Shown: piece by piece, positions 30,339 to 42,550 of the stretch
How the letters are laid out: each line of letters starts with the position of its first letter
How positions within the stretch are numbered: the first letter of the stretch is position 1
Source: Ceratobasidium sp. AG-K
Lineage: Eukaryota > Basidiomycota > Agaricomycetes > Cantharellales > Ceratobasidiaceae
DNA: 64,000 bases
Assembly: GCA_037039685.1 (NCBI GenBank)
Contig: JAWNGF010000010.1
Span: 992,001-1,056,000, forward strand
Direction of reading: 5' to 3'
Translations under genes and position numbers: made by a program
The notes under the pieces: model-generated
Database searches by the model: none
Told to the model about the DNA's origin: nothing
The model's input: only the letters and a program-made list of their open reading frames with translations

Positions 30339-31142
30339 AATTTAGGCTCGGGAGGGCTCGTTAGCGTAAACGAGCCCAAACTAGCACGTGCGGTTTTTTC
30401 TGAGAGTGCTGTCGAGCGTACTGGCAGCGACCGCTATTGCACGCGACACAAGCGCAATTTTATCATTTTTTTTATCGTGGACTAACAATTCAGACATCCA
30501 TCGCCTTGACTTAACATGCTTCCACTCGACCAATATTCCATTTCTGCCACGTGGTAGCCGCCAAGGCTGTACCAGAAATTTTCGCGCCATTGACACGCGC
30601 CGTGTCAGAACCGGGAGCGCCGTTACCATTCACAACACACCAGACACACCTAATGATCGCGACGCTCAACACTCGACTCATATGTGGATACATGAGACAC
30701 GAGCGCCGCACACACTACGGAAATACGTGAGATCCGACTTGTGACTTGATTCCTAACACCGATGCATGGCGATCGACATGGATCGCAGAATGGACGATTT
30801 AGTATAATACCTGATCCCTGACGCACGCAGCACCCGCCCTAATCTACCCCATTGATCTATTGGCGCATTACAGTTGTATTTATAATTATTCCATGCATAC
30901 ACACACCCTCGCCTTATATATTCATTTTACCGCAACTTACCCTAATATCGAACCTCAGCATGACCTGATCGAATGAAAGAGGATTGATAGTCTAAGAGGG
31001 TACCGTACTAGTGTTTGATAATAGATCCATAGTGCTCAAGCTTGCAATGGTCGAGGTGCAGTCACCGAAGTCCTCGTGCGAAATCAGGCCGCCCGCTCTG
31101 TACCAGTATCAAATGCCCCAAGCTCTCGTAGAACGATTGCTC
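30339..31142. other. No gene recognised
   Basis: AT-rich intergenic sequence between two foldback elements. No supported ORF. Confidence 0.4.
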
Positions 31143-31393
31143 TACCAAAATATCTGGGTCCAGGAGTGCTGGGGAGCGCCATAGTGTGACGGCCAGACTC
31201 ACGGAGGCTCCGGAGCGCCATGCTGACATGATTCGACTGACTTATATGTCATTCTTTGTGCGTATCACACGTTTAGGCTACTAGACTAGGACAAGTGGGT
31301 TGACTGACAGCCGTGTGGCGCTCCGCAGCCTCCGGGAGTCTAACCGCGCACTATGGCGCTCCCCAGCGCTCCCAACCCAGATGCTTTTGGTTG
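31143..31393. repeat. Foldback MITE-like element 2
   Basis: Arms of about 85 bp (31143-31230 and 31305-31393) are imperfect inverted copies, containing CTGGGGAGCGCCATAGTG on both sides. The GCTCCGGAGCGCC words resemble those of element 1. No coding capacity. Confidence 0.75.
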
Positions 31394-31541
31394 TGTGGTG
31401 GTCGGACTCCTTGTGCGGCTTGGTTTGAAGGCAGAGATTTAATTAGACAGTCTTTCGTTTTTACAGCTGGAACGAACACTGTTGACACCACATTCAATTT
31501 CATTGATTCATCACATATAATGCCATCCAAATCAACGCAGT

Positions 31542-32920
31542 CTAAGAGTCGAGTTGGGAAAGGTCGAACAGGCCTCTTGCCCTGCTTAGCGCAGTTTGAA
31601 GTTTTTTATTCGTCGGATAATTGTCTGATGCCGTCTGGAGGGCTTCCACAAGCTCGCGATGAGCTGACGCCACAGAGCTGAAAGGGTAATAATTAAAAGG
31701 GGGTGCCGCATACTTCTCGCCTCCGTCAAGTTTCTGAGTGACAAGGAACTCGGCACAATACTTCATGATAAACTTCATGAGTGGCATAATATTGCCAATG
31801 AGATCCTGTCGATGATTACTCGCAGTCCAGCATTTTTCGATTGACAACAAAAGATAGCAGTACTGTAAGGAGGAGTATCAGTCAAGTACCAAACTTAACG
31901 AGTCGTAACCATACCGCTGCATCTGATGCCAGCATAACCTAGCTAGAATGTGAGCAAAAATGGACGCATATATTGGGGCTTCACTTACTGTTTGTATGTT
32001 CCCTTTGAACTGCGACGTGATGGGATCTTCGACGGTAGGAATGTAAGGGATATCTTGCCCTGCCAGCTCTTTAAATATTTCATAGTGAGAGGGCGTGACT
32101 AGATTATCCGTTCCGGTGCTTCCTTCGCCTTGTTCGACGATGAGTTTTAAGGCCGCCAACGCTTCGGCAAGGTTTGTGATAGCGTGCAACCCCTCGTCGT
32201 GGTATATGCGGTCTGCCGGGACAAATTGCTTGTCCGTTGTGCTCGGATCGAAGAGACCGGGTGTCTTGTCGTTAAGAATCTTTAGTCCTGGTATCCAACG
32301 TCCCAGAATTGCTCGAGCACCTCAGACATCTATGATTCTTACCTAAGCCAAAGCTTTCATAGAATTCACCGATGCTACCGTAGCCCGGCATAATGTTTCC
32401 CCTGGGCAGGGTAATGGGCTCAAAGGGCTCTTCGACCTAACCGAAAGGAATTAACGCAATAAAAACGTCAAACGCCGAAATGTGCTTACTTTGACGAACA
32501 TATCAATAGTATCTTTATGTGGCGGTGCGAGATGCAGCTCCAGAGGATCGTAGAATATTTCACAGGGATACTTTGGTGTGTGTTCTTCACCCCAGAGAAC
32601 CGGTTCAAATTTGCATGCGCGCATTAGGTTTCCCGCCAGGCAAAGGTGGAGCATTTCCTGGATCACGATACCTGAGGGGAAGTTTAGCACTGAAATGAGC
32701 ACATCCGACTGACGAGCCCACCTCTTATTTTGTCGGACGCATCACTCTCATCCTTATCAACGTCCACACAATACATCGAGAACAGATACATCGGAATAGT
32801 ATGAAGCTCCAAGAGCACTGCCGTTTGACAATGCTTCTTCAGCTCATCTAGATTCCACTGGGTAGGCCAGCCGCGAGGTGCTGGGAAGGCAGGCTTCGGA
32901 AGAGATGACGAGTCGGGCAT
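31542..32920 (-). CDS. Ferritin-like protein, VioB/RebD type
   Basis: I join six exons (32920-32722, 32671-32490, 32436-32343, 32287-31989, 31942-31910, 31862-31542) into 375 codons; all junctions keep frame. The first exon has the typical start of the family (WNLDELKKHCQTAVLLELHTIPMYL would be helix A; the Glu and His are ligand-type residues), then EMLHLCLAGNLM (helix B with E..H), SIGEFYESF, and later DEGLHAI and a helix with SIEKCW. Members such as VioB and RebD carry a di-iron-type ferritin-like domain and act in iminophenyl-pyruvate coupling, but many relatives are uncharacterised. The small 33-nt fifth exon is the least certain. It lies between the LodB-like and LodA-like genes. Confidence 0.78.
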
Positions 32921-34339
32921 CGCGAAAAATAGAGCCTAGCAGGATGGGTGCCGGCCATCATGTCCCAAGCTGTCTCTATTATAACACCAGCTACGAGGCT
33001 CCACGGGCGAGTAATCAAAGTAATGAGCATATCGTGATTGGGCTACCAAAATAAGATGTCGACTTTGCGGTATCGTGAGCGGAACTTTTCGGATTTGGTG
33101 ATGCTTGCTCTCGGGCCCTGTGGGATTGTTGAACTAGTCATGCGCTCAATGCGATCTTGATGATCGCACGCCTTGCCGGGCCGAACAGTGGCTGAAGGGG
33201 GTAGATCCACGTACTGACAATCACCTACACGCCAAATTCGGCTGTCCCTCGATCTAAAAGCTGTCCACGACTCGTTGTAGTGAGTTATGCTCCTCGGTGA
33301 TGTCGAAGGTTCACGTTCCCTACGCCAGATTGTGTGATCAAAATTTGCACACAACTCTCCGCGCTTCTTGAAGTCTTCTCTGATTTTCAGCGTCTACCAT
33401 CGGGAGTCTTTGAACCCCAGGTAGCGGTATCAAGCCCCTTCTTCGACGATGACTCCCGTTTGTCCTGCGCGGCTACCGTGTGGCGCCAATCAATTCTCCT
33501 GCGCTGGCCAATCACGGCTCGAGGATTTCCATCCATGCGCACTTTGTTCTAGTTCACCGCAAGTCTCAATTCATCATTTATGCGAAGTTAAACGCACCTG
33601 GGCGCTCAAGAGAAAGCTAGCATGCAACCAATGAGCATCGGGCGTACATCGAAACACGGTGACTACATAGGCTGTACTCAGTAATGCATGTATGAGCCAA
33701 CCAAGGATTGTATTAGAAGAGAGCGAGCCACATGTCCAGTTAGCCAGTGGCATTATCAGTGTTGGCTCTAACCTTGAGTCTACGGAAAGCGCTATTTTTG
33801 GTGACGAGATCTCGACCAGATCTCGCGGACACATTTCACCGGTTCAGATTAAGCAAGGTATTGGACCACAAGAGCTGCTGATGCTAATCACGGTTAGGTA
33901 TGAAGAAATATTGAGAACCCCGAAGAACCGGCCATGTTCGACATTTGCCGCAATTCCGGTTCGGTGTCCTTTCTATTACTTGAGGTGGGGTGAGGCGTTT
34001 GAGTGCCCCTCTCCTAAAACCTTCTCTATCTTTTGCGCACCCCTAGAATAAAGCCAATAAAAAAAATGAAGTCTCGAGGATATCGACGCGTTTGTACATC
34101 GGCGAACCTACTTGGGTCGCTAGATATATCATGAGGCGGCGTGGATATCGGTACCTACCGAGTAGTTTACATGGGGGCGCTCGGGCCTATTCCCTGAGCT
34201 TACCGAATTTTTGGTCTTCCTTAGGAGTAGGTTGGGTCCTCCTGCTCCATAGCAGCTTTGATGACCAGTCTCGTCGGAGTATATAACCTGACAAGAAGAG
34301 CCGCTGGATGCATTCTCCAGGGAGCACTCTCGTATCATC
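32921..34339. other. Region between ferritin-like and lodA-like genes, no gene assigned
   Basis: The two genes are divergent, so both promoters should lie here. Short open frames on both strands (33043-33354 minus; 33692-34051 plus) show no recognisable domain. No clean TATA box was found next to either ATG. Confidence 0.4.
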
Positions 34340-36595
34340 ATGTCTTTCACACCAGATCAGGTTGCATACGTTGACATCTATCCACCTATCAACATCGCTC
34401 GAGTAGGAGGTAAGTGTTAAGACTATCTTTGACGAGACTAACGACTGATCGATATGTAAAGACTCGAGCGAGTACTTCATCGGTACAGAGATTCCCGGGG
34501 TTGAGACTGTTCCTGAAGGCGGGTTCAAAGACAAGGACCAGAAAATCAAGAAGCAGGTAATTATGTCTTATATCTAACGCATACAGTCGCTGAGCGGTAT
34601 CGTCGTCAACATAGGCTGCCCGTTTCCGGGTGTACGCGTTTGACAAAGACTCGAAGCCACTTGGAGAAGTCACCAGCAAAGACTACCTATTGACATGGAC
34701 CTGCCATGTCGCTAACAAAAAAGCGGCCTGGGTCATCTTCCGGGGCAAGTACAGGAAAGAGACGTGGCAGCTACGCAATAAAACCGTTCAGGGATGGGTG
34801 GGTTGAGATGCGTTTTATGTTAGATGATATGCTTACATATATGCTGAATAGCCAGAAGGACAGCCGCCAAACTACGATTACACAAACACCCGAACTAAGC
34901 TGATTATTGACTCTGGGGAGCAAACGATCGAAGGAGAAAACGCTCAGTCTGTTGCTCTCCAGGGAGAGTTTCAGGGAAGTCTCGACAAAGCGATTCCGGT
35001 GCAGCTAGGCGAACTCCGTACCGATGAGCATGGCCGCTTGCTTGTTCTGGCCAGCGACGGGGACTCGTTCTCTGCCATTCCTCCGGCTCATCAAGACCTT
35101 CACTCTGGCTTCGATAACGATGGTTGGGTCAGTTTACCTCTTAAGTTTTCAAATGTGTCTACAATGACTGAAGCAACACCTTAGGTGGACAAGATGTGCG
35201 ATGGAAGCGTTCGCGTTACAGTCAAGTCCAAGTCCCAGCCCGAGTAAGCGACCCGTGGGTTCTCTCATGCCGCTATACTAACTTGTGCTCACGTAGGTTG
35301 AAGATCACTGTCAAGAATAGGGCGACGATCCTAACGGCACCCCCGAGGTTCGCTTCCGGAACACACATTCCGACAACGTTATATGAATTGATCGAGGATA
35401 TATATGAACAATCCCGCCGCGGCAAGGGGTATGATGTTGGGGAAGTAGTTTACTACCGCGACATCTACCCACTATTCAGGAGGATATATCTACTATCTTG
35501 GACCAATCAGTTTGCTTTTGACGGTCACGGTACGAACATCAGTAGCCTGCGTTGTACCCTCACTCACAAACCCTCCAAAAGGGGCCTCCAATATGGACTA
35601 TTTCGATAACCCCGATTTATCTGATCCTCAAGCGAACAACAAGGCGCGTCGCAGAATTTTCCAAAAAATGCGACTTTACGTCGTTGATGGAGATGCGGAC
35701 AACGAGAGGATCCGGGATGGGCAAGCTAACGATAAGTTTATGCCTCGTCTTGCTGGAGATGATGGTAAGACGAGAAATCCCACTTACACATACTGATGTG
35801 GTCTACTGACCTGAGCCATCCTAGGGGACTGCCAACCTGGCGTTCGCGATCGCTGGGCTTCCTTGACGCGACTTCAGTATGAGCGAATGCAGAAGTGGTC
35901 GGAGGGGAACTTCACCACAGGGCAGCCGGAGGTTCCATACGAGTCCTTTGATAAAATCCCACTCGCACAGCAGCCAGACGCTCTGACTCGTTCGGCAATC
36001 GAGTGGTCGATTGGAGCCCCTCTGTATCCCGGTATCGAATGCTTCTGGATTGCGCAGGCGTCGAAGATGTATAACCTAAGGGAGAAGTTTCGGTTTTCCG
36101 ATATCGTAACACCTGGCGACCTCGGCAAGGGTCTGTCTCTCCCGTGGCAGTCTGACTTTAACATGTGCAATACACATTGGTGAGAGTTGTTTTCGGAAAG
36201 ATGCAAACACAAACTGACATTGACTCTTGGACTAGGTGGCCATCGGTATCTATTTCCTCTGCGTCACTAATTGGACGCGCTGTTGACTAAGAATTATAGG
36301 TTCGGCCGGATGTTGTTGTGACCGAGGAGTACTTCCAGCAGGTGAAATCGACCAGTCTGCCAGACCAGTTGGCTAGCAGTTTGAAAAAGCGCTTCCCATG
36401 GGATCAAGGTAATCAGGAGTACCTGGCTTCCCAGCCATTCTAACATAACTGACTTTGTCTAAAGGCCTTAACACGAATTCGGACATGGTCCGGAAGTGGA
36501 ATAAGCTTGGCTTCGTTGCGCGCGAGAAATACGAGACGTCACCCGATCAGCTCGAGATTCTGATCGAGAGGCAGCGTGATCTCCCGCGCTCTTAA
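34340..36595 (+). CDS. LodA-like (L-lysine 6-oxidase / GoxA family) quinoprotein oxidase
   Basis: Eleven exons (34340-34409, 34462-34556, 34615-34797, 34852-35127, 35185-35243, 35297-35529, 35582-35764, 35825-36179, 36236-36245, 36300-36408, 36465-36595) give 567 codons with all phases consistent. The start VDIYPPINIARVG then EYFIG is the family signature; ARFRVYAFD, ANKKAAW, LTRLQYERM, PGIECFW and PWQSDFNMCNTHWWP follow. LodA enzymes oxidise an amino-acid amine to aldehyde, ammonia and H2O2 using a cysteine tryptophylquinone made from their own Cys and Trp. Candidate Cys and Trp are present in the C-terminal third but I cannot assign them. The Trp-Trp-Pro motif is completed by a 10-nt exon. 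The family often runs to about 700 residues, so this is a short member. Substrate unknown. Confidence 0.85.
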
Positions 36596-38397
36596 CCGGC
36601 CTCAATGTTCATGAGACGGACCAGCCGGGTCAGGTTGATCCTTCGGCTTACTTGTAATTTGTAACAACTGAAGTGAATAATGAATCAATTTGCATCGCCT
36701 TGAAGGAGTAAGTCGCTGCGGGGTTCAACTCACAAAGTTTGCACTCGGGTCATCAGGAATATCAATTCTTTTGGGAGGACTATGGATCCTGCAATTGCTA
36801 CGTATACACAACCTACGTACGACCCGAGAGCGCTACGTAGAGCGGCTTCGCAGGTAGCATAGAGTTACAAAATATTCGTGCGCCCTGTATTTCCTGTGGT
36901 AGATGTTAACTAATTCGCAGATTATACGTTGCACACCGGAGATCACCCAAAATTCGTCTGGCTAATTTTGACCCGATTCTGGCTGCATTCCGGGCAGACG
37001 AGCGTCAGACCCGACTCTGACCGAGGTCGGGCTGATAATGTGAGCAAGATGCGATGTCCGTCAGTAAAAAACTGGGATCTCGGATGGTCTCAGGACTAAG
37101 GGGCCTTCCTCGTCGAGCTCATGGCAGCTGGTGAGCGCTCACAAGCGGTTACGAACACTCACGAGAAAAATGCTCGTTTATCTCTCGGGCGCTCACGAGA
37201 CGTCACGAGAACTCGGGAGACCAACGAGAAAGGTCTCTGAATCCCGAAGCGTTACGAGCCCGACGAGAGTTTTGAATTTTTGTAGAGTGGACACGGATCA
37301 ACCAACCGAGCGTGAGGAGACCGAGGAAGAGATCGCTGAGAGAATCACCAGCCAACTTACACTCAATGATTGACATCCTCTGTAGGACTTTCTGTCATCT
37401 ATCCCTCACTTTCATTTCGCTTTGTACATGTAGTCTTTGTCTGGTTACAAGCTATGTACATATTGATACCCCCAAAAGGGGAGTTACGTCAGAAACCCGA
37501 TCCAAAAGCAGAGCTGACAAAGCTGCTTGCTCGTGTGTTGAGAAACCCCTCCTCAACGATAAACTTACATATGAAATGTGACCATCACGATCGTTAACGA
37601 GGGATTCGGCTGTATATAGCACTGTATAGTCCTTAATTGCTCCTCAGGTGGTTGCTGAAGCGACTGCCACCCTTGTTTCATCTTTGGTCAATTCGCCTAT
37701 CGCATTGTGTAGATAGTGTATTAGAGTGGAACTTGGGCCTAATGTGACAAGTTAAATATGTCAAAGTGTCAATGCCAACTTGTGGCATGAATTATATACC
37801 AAAGATTGATATTATGATCAACTCTCAAATCTTGGGTATAATTTATGCTGATTTTTGGCGAGTACCAAAAACGGACAACTGGTATAAATTTTACCAAAAC
37901 CTAAAAAAAGGTCAACTCTGCCGAAAATTTCAGTATATAAGGTTATACCAGAGCTCATGGCTTACATTACTAGACGTGTCCGCTTTCAGTGAGCAATGCG
38001 CTGAAGATTATCTTCGGGGGTGACTGGGGGGCAAATTATCCCCACAACCTAATTAAATGTCCCCTTTGTGGTACTGATGGCCGCGAACCATGCGCAAGGT
38101 GACTGAAAAAAGATGTAATCCATCACTGAGAGCGGCCATTTTCGGTTCAGTGCACTTGCAGATGTTATTCAGTAACCTGAGACCCCACAGTGACGTTGTC
38201 AACAGCACGGTTTTGTGTTCAATTGATTTCGTTTACAACTGCTAGATATTCATCAAATCGATATAGATTTTTGCAAAAGAATTCAAAGAGTGTACAATCC
38301 CAAAAACGTGGCACAGGATTATCTATCCGGTTTATTTCAGGCGCTACCCCAACCGCCAACAAGACTCGCGCAGCATCGACGAGTATCAGATGTCCGC
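36596..38397. other. Intergenic region with a dispersed repeat and a small hairpin
   Basis: A diverged repeat lies at 37087-37290 (see 26485-26690). Near 37783-37850 an AT-rich stretch forms an imperfect hairpin (GCATGAATTATATACC against GGTATAATTTATGC). No supported gene. Confidence 0.45.
37087..37290. repeat. Diverged dispersed repeat, copy 2
   Basis: It shows the same order of conserved blocks as 26485-26690 (TCGTCGAGCTC ... GAGCGCTCAC ... GAGAAAGGTC). Strongly diverged. Confidence 0.45.
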
Positions 38398-39156
38398 TTA
38401 CCGATACCCTGTTGTCATAACGTAATAAAAAGGGGACATAAAGGCAAGAGAAGAAGTATACTCACACCAGGTTATTCCAAAGACGCCAACATCGAGGCCA
38501 GTGAACGCCTGAAACAGCCCAGGAGTGAGGTCGAGCGAGCCATAGGCGCACCCAGGGCACTGTTGATCCTCAATTAGTAGATGGTCCAGAATGGGTTCTC
38601 ATCACACTTGCCAGATCGACAATAGCAGCGTTCACCTGCTTTCCGTAGGCTTGGATGGTGATGCCACGCCAGCAGTTGGCACCACCGTTCCAGAGCTGCC
38701 GAGTAATTCAGTCAGTCTATATGCGTAGGTCTATGGCGATGCCGAAACCTCACAGGCTGGTCAAGAGCGACAACATACTCATTGTCATAGTTGAACCCAC
38801 CGCAGCTGTAAGCATGGTCAGCATGCTCCAGTATGAAAACACATCCCCCAGACGTACGCCCCAAGGCCGGTGTGGAACCACGTCGCCTGACCAGAGTACG
38901 CCTGCCTCTTGGCCATGTCCCGCTGGGTCAGCGGTCCATGCGCGTTCTTGTCATACGGAAGCCCATGGGTCGCATTGTACCCAGCGGTCGCGTTGTAGAC
39001 GGTCACGCCTGGAGGAGGAGCATGATAGGGAACGACACCGAGGGGCAGTCCAGCGGTGCTGTTGCTCGCAGGAGCGACAGCGGGAGCGGGAGCGGCGAAC
39101 GCGAACAGTGAGGTGGAAAGAAGAGAGAGAGCAGCAGAGACAACGGAGAACCTCAT
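38398..39156 (-). CDS. Secreted RlpA-like / expansin-like double-psi beta-barrel protein, copy 1
   Basis: Exon 1 runs from ATG 39156 to 38858; the other exons follow the structure of the divergent copy at 41532-42302 and the gene ends TAA at 38398 (about 179 codons). The N-terminus is a signal peptide (MRFSVVSAALSLLSTSLFAF) followed by a Pro/Ala linker with several N-x-S/T sites. The mature part has ATWFHTGLGACGGF and IVDLCPGCAYGSLDL, the RlpA-like barrel of small fungal secreted expansin-like proteins, which bind or loosen cell-wall polysaccharide. One intron (38560-38611) uses a GC donor. A TATAAAAG box lies at 39238-39245, 82 bp from the ATG. Confidence 0.9.
38560..38611 (-). other. GC-AG intron in RlpA-like copy 1
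   Basis: The donor reads GATCTG then GCAAGTG, and the acceptor CAACAG then TGCCC. The same position in the paralogue also uses GC. Confidence 0.85.
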
Positions 39157-39237
39157 GGTGAGTGTGATGCAAGTGAGAAATTGAGAGAAAAGTGGGCACC
39201 AGTCGCTGGATGGTGAGCTCAAGCAATGTGGGTCTGT

Positions 39238-39245
39238 CTTTTATA
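39238..39245 (-). promoter_or_regulatory. TATA box of RlpA-like copy 1
   Basis: TATAAAAG lies 82 bp upstream of the ATG, at the same spacing as in copy 2. Confidence 0.75.
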
Positions 39246-41442
39246 GCGCACAGCGATCTCGTCGAGTAACCAAGCGAGCATCAAGCAATCTGATAGTCTT
39301 CCTGGAAAAAAATCGTCTCTTACACAAACCATCTTCCCACAAACACTGAGACGCCTCCAAAGTAGATTTTGAAGTGGCCACTGTCACACATGGTGTACGT
39401 TCGCGTAACCCGCCTAAGAACCCACACTTGTGGCCCAAATGCGAAGCCACCGTATGTTCCATCGATGAGATTCCGACGGACGGAGTTGATAGTCCGACGT
39501 TGGCTCGCTCCCAGTTATCGAAGGTACGTCCAGCATTTTCCAAGTAAGGCATTACAATCCTCACTCAAACAACTGTGGCACCTACCGTTTTTGGAAATCC
39601 CAGCTGGTTGTCCCAGTCATTTCGGCCCTCGCCTCGAGATACCAAGCGAACCGTTCGACATGCCTCAAACTGTCAATATTCCTGATTGACTAGTAATGGA
39701 AGTTTGTCGGATAGAAGGCGAGCATCAGCTTATCTCAACGGATTTTCTGTGTTGACTATGGCCGGTCGGGAGCTCACGAGGTGCTCGGCAAAGTATTAAG
39801 AATGCTTGTTGTCCAGCGGAAATGCCTGCGTATGAGCAAAACTGGGAAGAAACGAACCCTGAGCGTCTCTATCAAAAACTTCCTCAACAATCGTGTCAAT
39901 CGACAGGCGGACACAAACTTATCGGGGTTATCAATTATCTGAACAATCAAATCCCCAATTATCAATGCCCTTTATTGGCTGCGCAAATGACCAGACCAGG
40001 AACAAGCGGCCCGACCCAACAAGCGGGCGCGGGCAATCTACGCCGAACAGATAGCGCCGCGGTCGCTTGTGGGACCCGGGTCTATCCGCTTATCTCGTAT
40101 ATGACTTCTGGCCGCCGTTTCTTCGAGCGGGAGTTTCTCACCGCCGCTTAAACCGACGCCTTACTTGCCTTAGCCGGATCAACCTTTTGTATATGGACGT
40201 GAGGTATCAAAGTATACGAGTGTATGCGCCCCTATCCGGCAGGAGGGTACAAATGGTCCAAGAGGAATTGGATAGTGAACAGTACTTAGGTAATTACAGT
40301 CCTGAGTGAAGAATGTGCATCCATCCAAGCAGCATTGGGAAACTGCGCTAAAGTTCAAACCTTGTTGCCACCCACCCTCAGTCCTCGTAAGTGGTTGCAC
40401 GCGGTCTCCAGTAAACGACGATGTATAAGCCGCTGATTGAACACCTCTCTGCAACCAAACAAGATTGGACAAAGGGAGAATGCTCTAATTTAAAGGAAGC
40501 GTTTTGACCTAAACTAAGCCAATATCTCAACCAAGAGACCCGAAGTTTGATTGTTTAGGCTCGTCTATTCCAACTATAATGAGCGAAACATATTGAAAGC
40601 GCAAGCCGCACTACCGCAAGTCTTCCACAGGCTACATACCAAAGTTGAGTAGCCAGACCTTGGTCCGAGAAACAGCCGTTGTCACTACTTCTCCGGTGTA
40701 AACGGCCCGTACATATCTGCCGAGGCTGACCCTTGTTCCTAGTTTGGTGATTTGCGCAGCCAATCATACGGACCCATGATTAAGAATTTGATTGTCGAGG
40801 TACACAATCGAGTTGATAACCCTGTTTGTGCACATCAATTGATATGCTGGTCGAAGGACGACTTGCTAACAGAGGCGCCCAAAGGCTACAGTTTGTCGGT
40901 CTTGCCCACTCAAGCGACTTCCGCCAACGAACACACTTGGTCAGCATGTTATCCAGACTATTGTCAACGGCAGATGCGTCTAACCTCTGTAGCTTCTAGA
41001 TTTCGCAATTCTGCCCGATCAGCAATACTATTGAACTGAGGCACATGCAAAGGTAAGGTGCCAAATATGTCCAGACCGGGACGCAACTCGAACCAATAGT
41101 GAACTCTAAAAATAGTGGGTAGTCCTAAACCGTCATGATTTTGCCTATTTTAAAAAATGCGGGAATTATTTTCGACAGTCTTTGTATGTGAACGCCAGCT
41201 GATTTGCTCGGATTGCTGGAATACCTCTGATAGAAAAGCGATCGCTTGGTATTTGGTCACAATGGTGTTCCGGTTCTTGAGCGGCTCGAACAAGCGCGAA
41301 CCATGTGTTACATTGGGCGCTTTTGTCTACATTGCGTCGGTATACGGGTTTAGGTAGTACGCGGATGTCTAGGAATCTTGTTGAAGGCAGAACTATTCCA
41401 ACGCTTGACACAGCCTAGTTACTTGACGAGATCTCAGTATGC
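39246..41442. other. Spacer between divergent RlpA-like genes, no gene recognised
   Basis: About 2.2 kb with only short, uninformative open frames on both strands. Confidence 0.45.
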
Positions 41443-41450
41443 TATAAAAG
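41443..41450 (+). promoter_or_regulatory. TATA box of RlpA-like copy 2
   Basis: TATAAAAG lies 82 bp upstream of ATG 41532 and is followed by a CT-rich leader. Confidence 0.78.
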
Positions 41451-41531
41451 ATAGGCTTGCATTGCCCTATCTCACCATCCAGCAACTGGTACCCACTCTA
41501 CTCCACAGCTCTCACTCACATCCTACTCACC

Positions 41532-42302
41532 ATGAGGTTCTCCATCGTCTCTGGTGCTCTTACTCTTCTGTCCACTTCTCTCTTCGCATTTGCTGCGCCC
41601 GCTACTGCTCCCAACGCTGCTGTCGCTCCTGCGAGCAACAGCACCGCTGGACTGCCCCTCGGTGTCGCTCCCTATCATGCTCCTCCTCCAGGCGTGACCG
41701 TCTACAACGCGACCGCTGGGTACAATGCGACCCATGGGCTTCCATATGACAAGAACGCGCATGGACCGCTGACCCGGCGGGACATGGCCAAGAGGCAAGC
41801 TTACTCTGGGGACGCAACATGGTTCTATCCAGGCCTTGGAGCGTAAGTTTGATCTCCTTGACTTGTTGTTTCAATCACATTAACGACGAAATAGTTGCGG
41901 TGGGTTCAACTACGAGTGGGAGTATGTCGTAGCTCTCGACCAGCCTGTGAGTGCTCGGTATCTCCATAGATTCACGCATATAGGGTGACTGAACTACCTG
42001 GCAGCTCTGGAACGGCGGTGCTAATTGCTGGCGCGGCATTACTATTCAAGCCTACGGAAAGCAGGTGAACGCCGCTATCGTTGATCTGGCAAGCATATTG
42101 TTAGGTGATCAACTTCATATGCTCACCAATGACATGCAGTGCCCTGGATGTGCTTACGGCTCGTTGGACCTCGCCCCAGCGCTGTTCCAGCAATTTACTG
42201 GCCTTGATACCGGACGTTTCGGCATCACCTGGTGTAAGTGACTCTCGCCTCGTTATTCCGCGCAACTACCTCACAATGCTTCTGGCAATAGGGTACCGGT
42301 AA
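41532..42302 (+). CDS. Secreted RlpA-like / expansin-like double-psi beta-barrel protein, copy 2
   Basis: Five exons (41532-41842, 41895-41946, 42005-42088, 42140-42233, 42292-42302) give 183 codons with consistent phases. Signal peptide (MRFSIVSGALTLLSTSLFAF), Ala/Pro-rich linker with N-x-S/T sites, then the barrel domain (ATWFYPGLGACGGF, NCWRGITIQAYG, IVDLCPGCAYGSLDL). The role is extracellular, on cell-wall polymers; no catalytic activity is claimed. It is a close paralogue of the gene at 38398-39156 in divergent orientation, and the similarity extends through the leader and TATA box, so a segment with promoter was duplicated in inverted order. I chose the ATG after CTCACC because it starts the signal peptide. 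Confidence 0.92.
42089..42139 (+). other. GC-AG intron in RlpA-like copy 2
   Basis: The donor GATCTG then GCAAGC, and the acceptor ATGCAG then TGCCC. Splicing here is needed to keep the VDLCPGC motif in frame. Confidence 0.88.
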
Positions 42303-42550
42303 ACGGCTTCGCGGTCGCCGCTCGTCAATGCTCAAGTAGAGCGAGCGACCCGATCAACAATGATGGATAAATGAAAGAATAACTTTGTTCAATGCTTCCC
42401 TTTTGATTTTTGAAATTCTCGGGCATCTGCCGATGTCAGTTTGTACCGTTTTGAACAGAGACACGTTTGAGAAACGAAAGTGTGACATTTATCACCCGAC
42501 CCTAAGGTAAAACACTTCCAACCAAACTTTTCATCCGAAAACAAGAAAAT

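Noticed and set aside
33043..33834. Possible gene between the ferritin-like and lodA-like genes
   Set aside because: Frames on both strands are short, overlap each other and match no family that I know.
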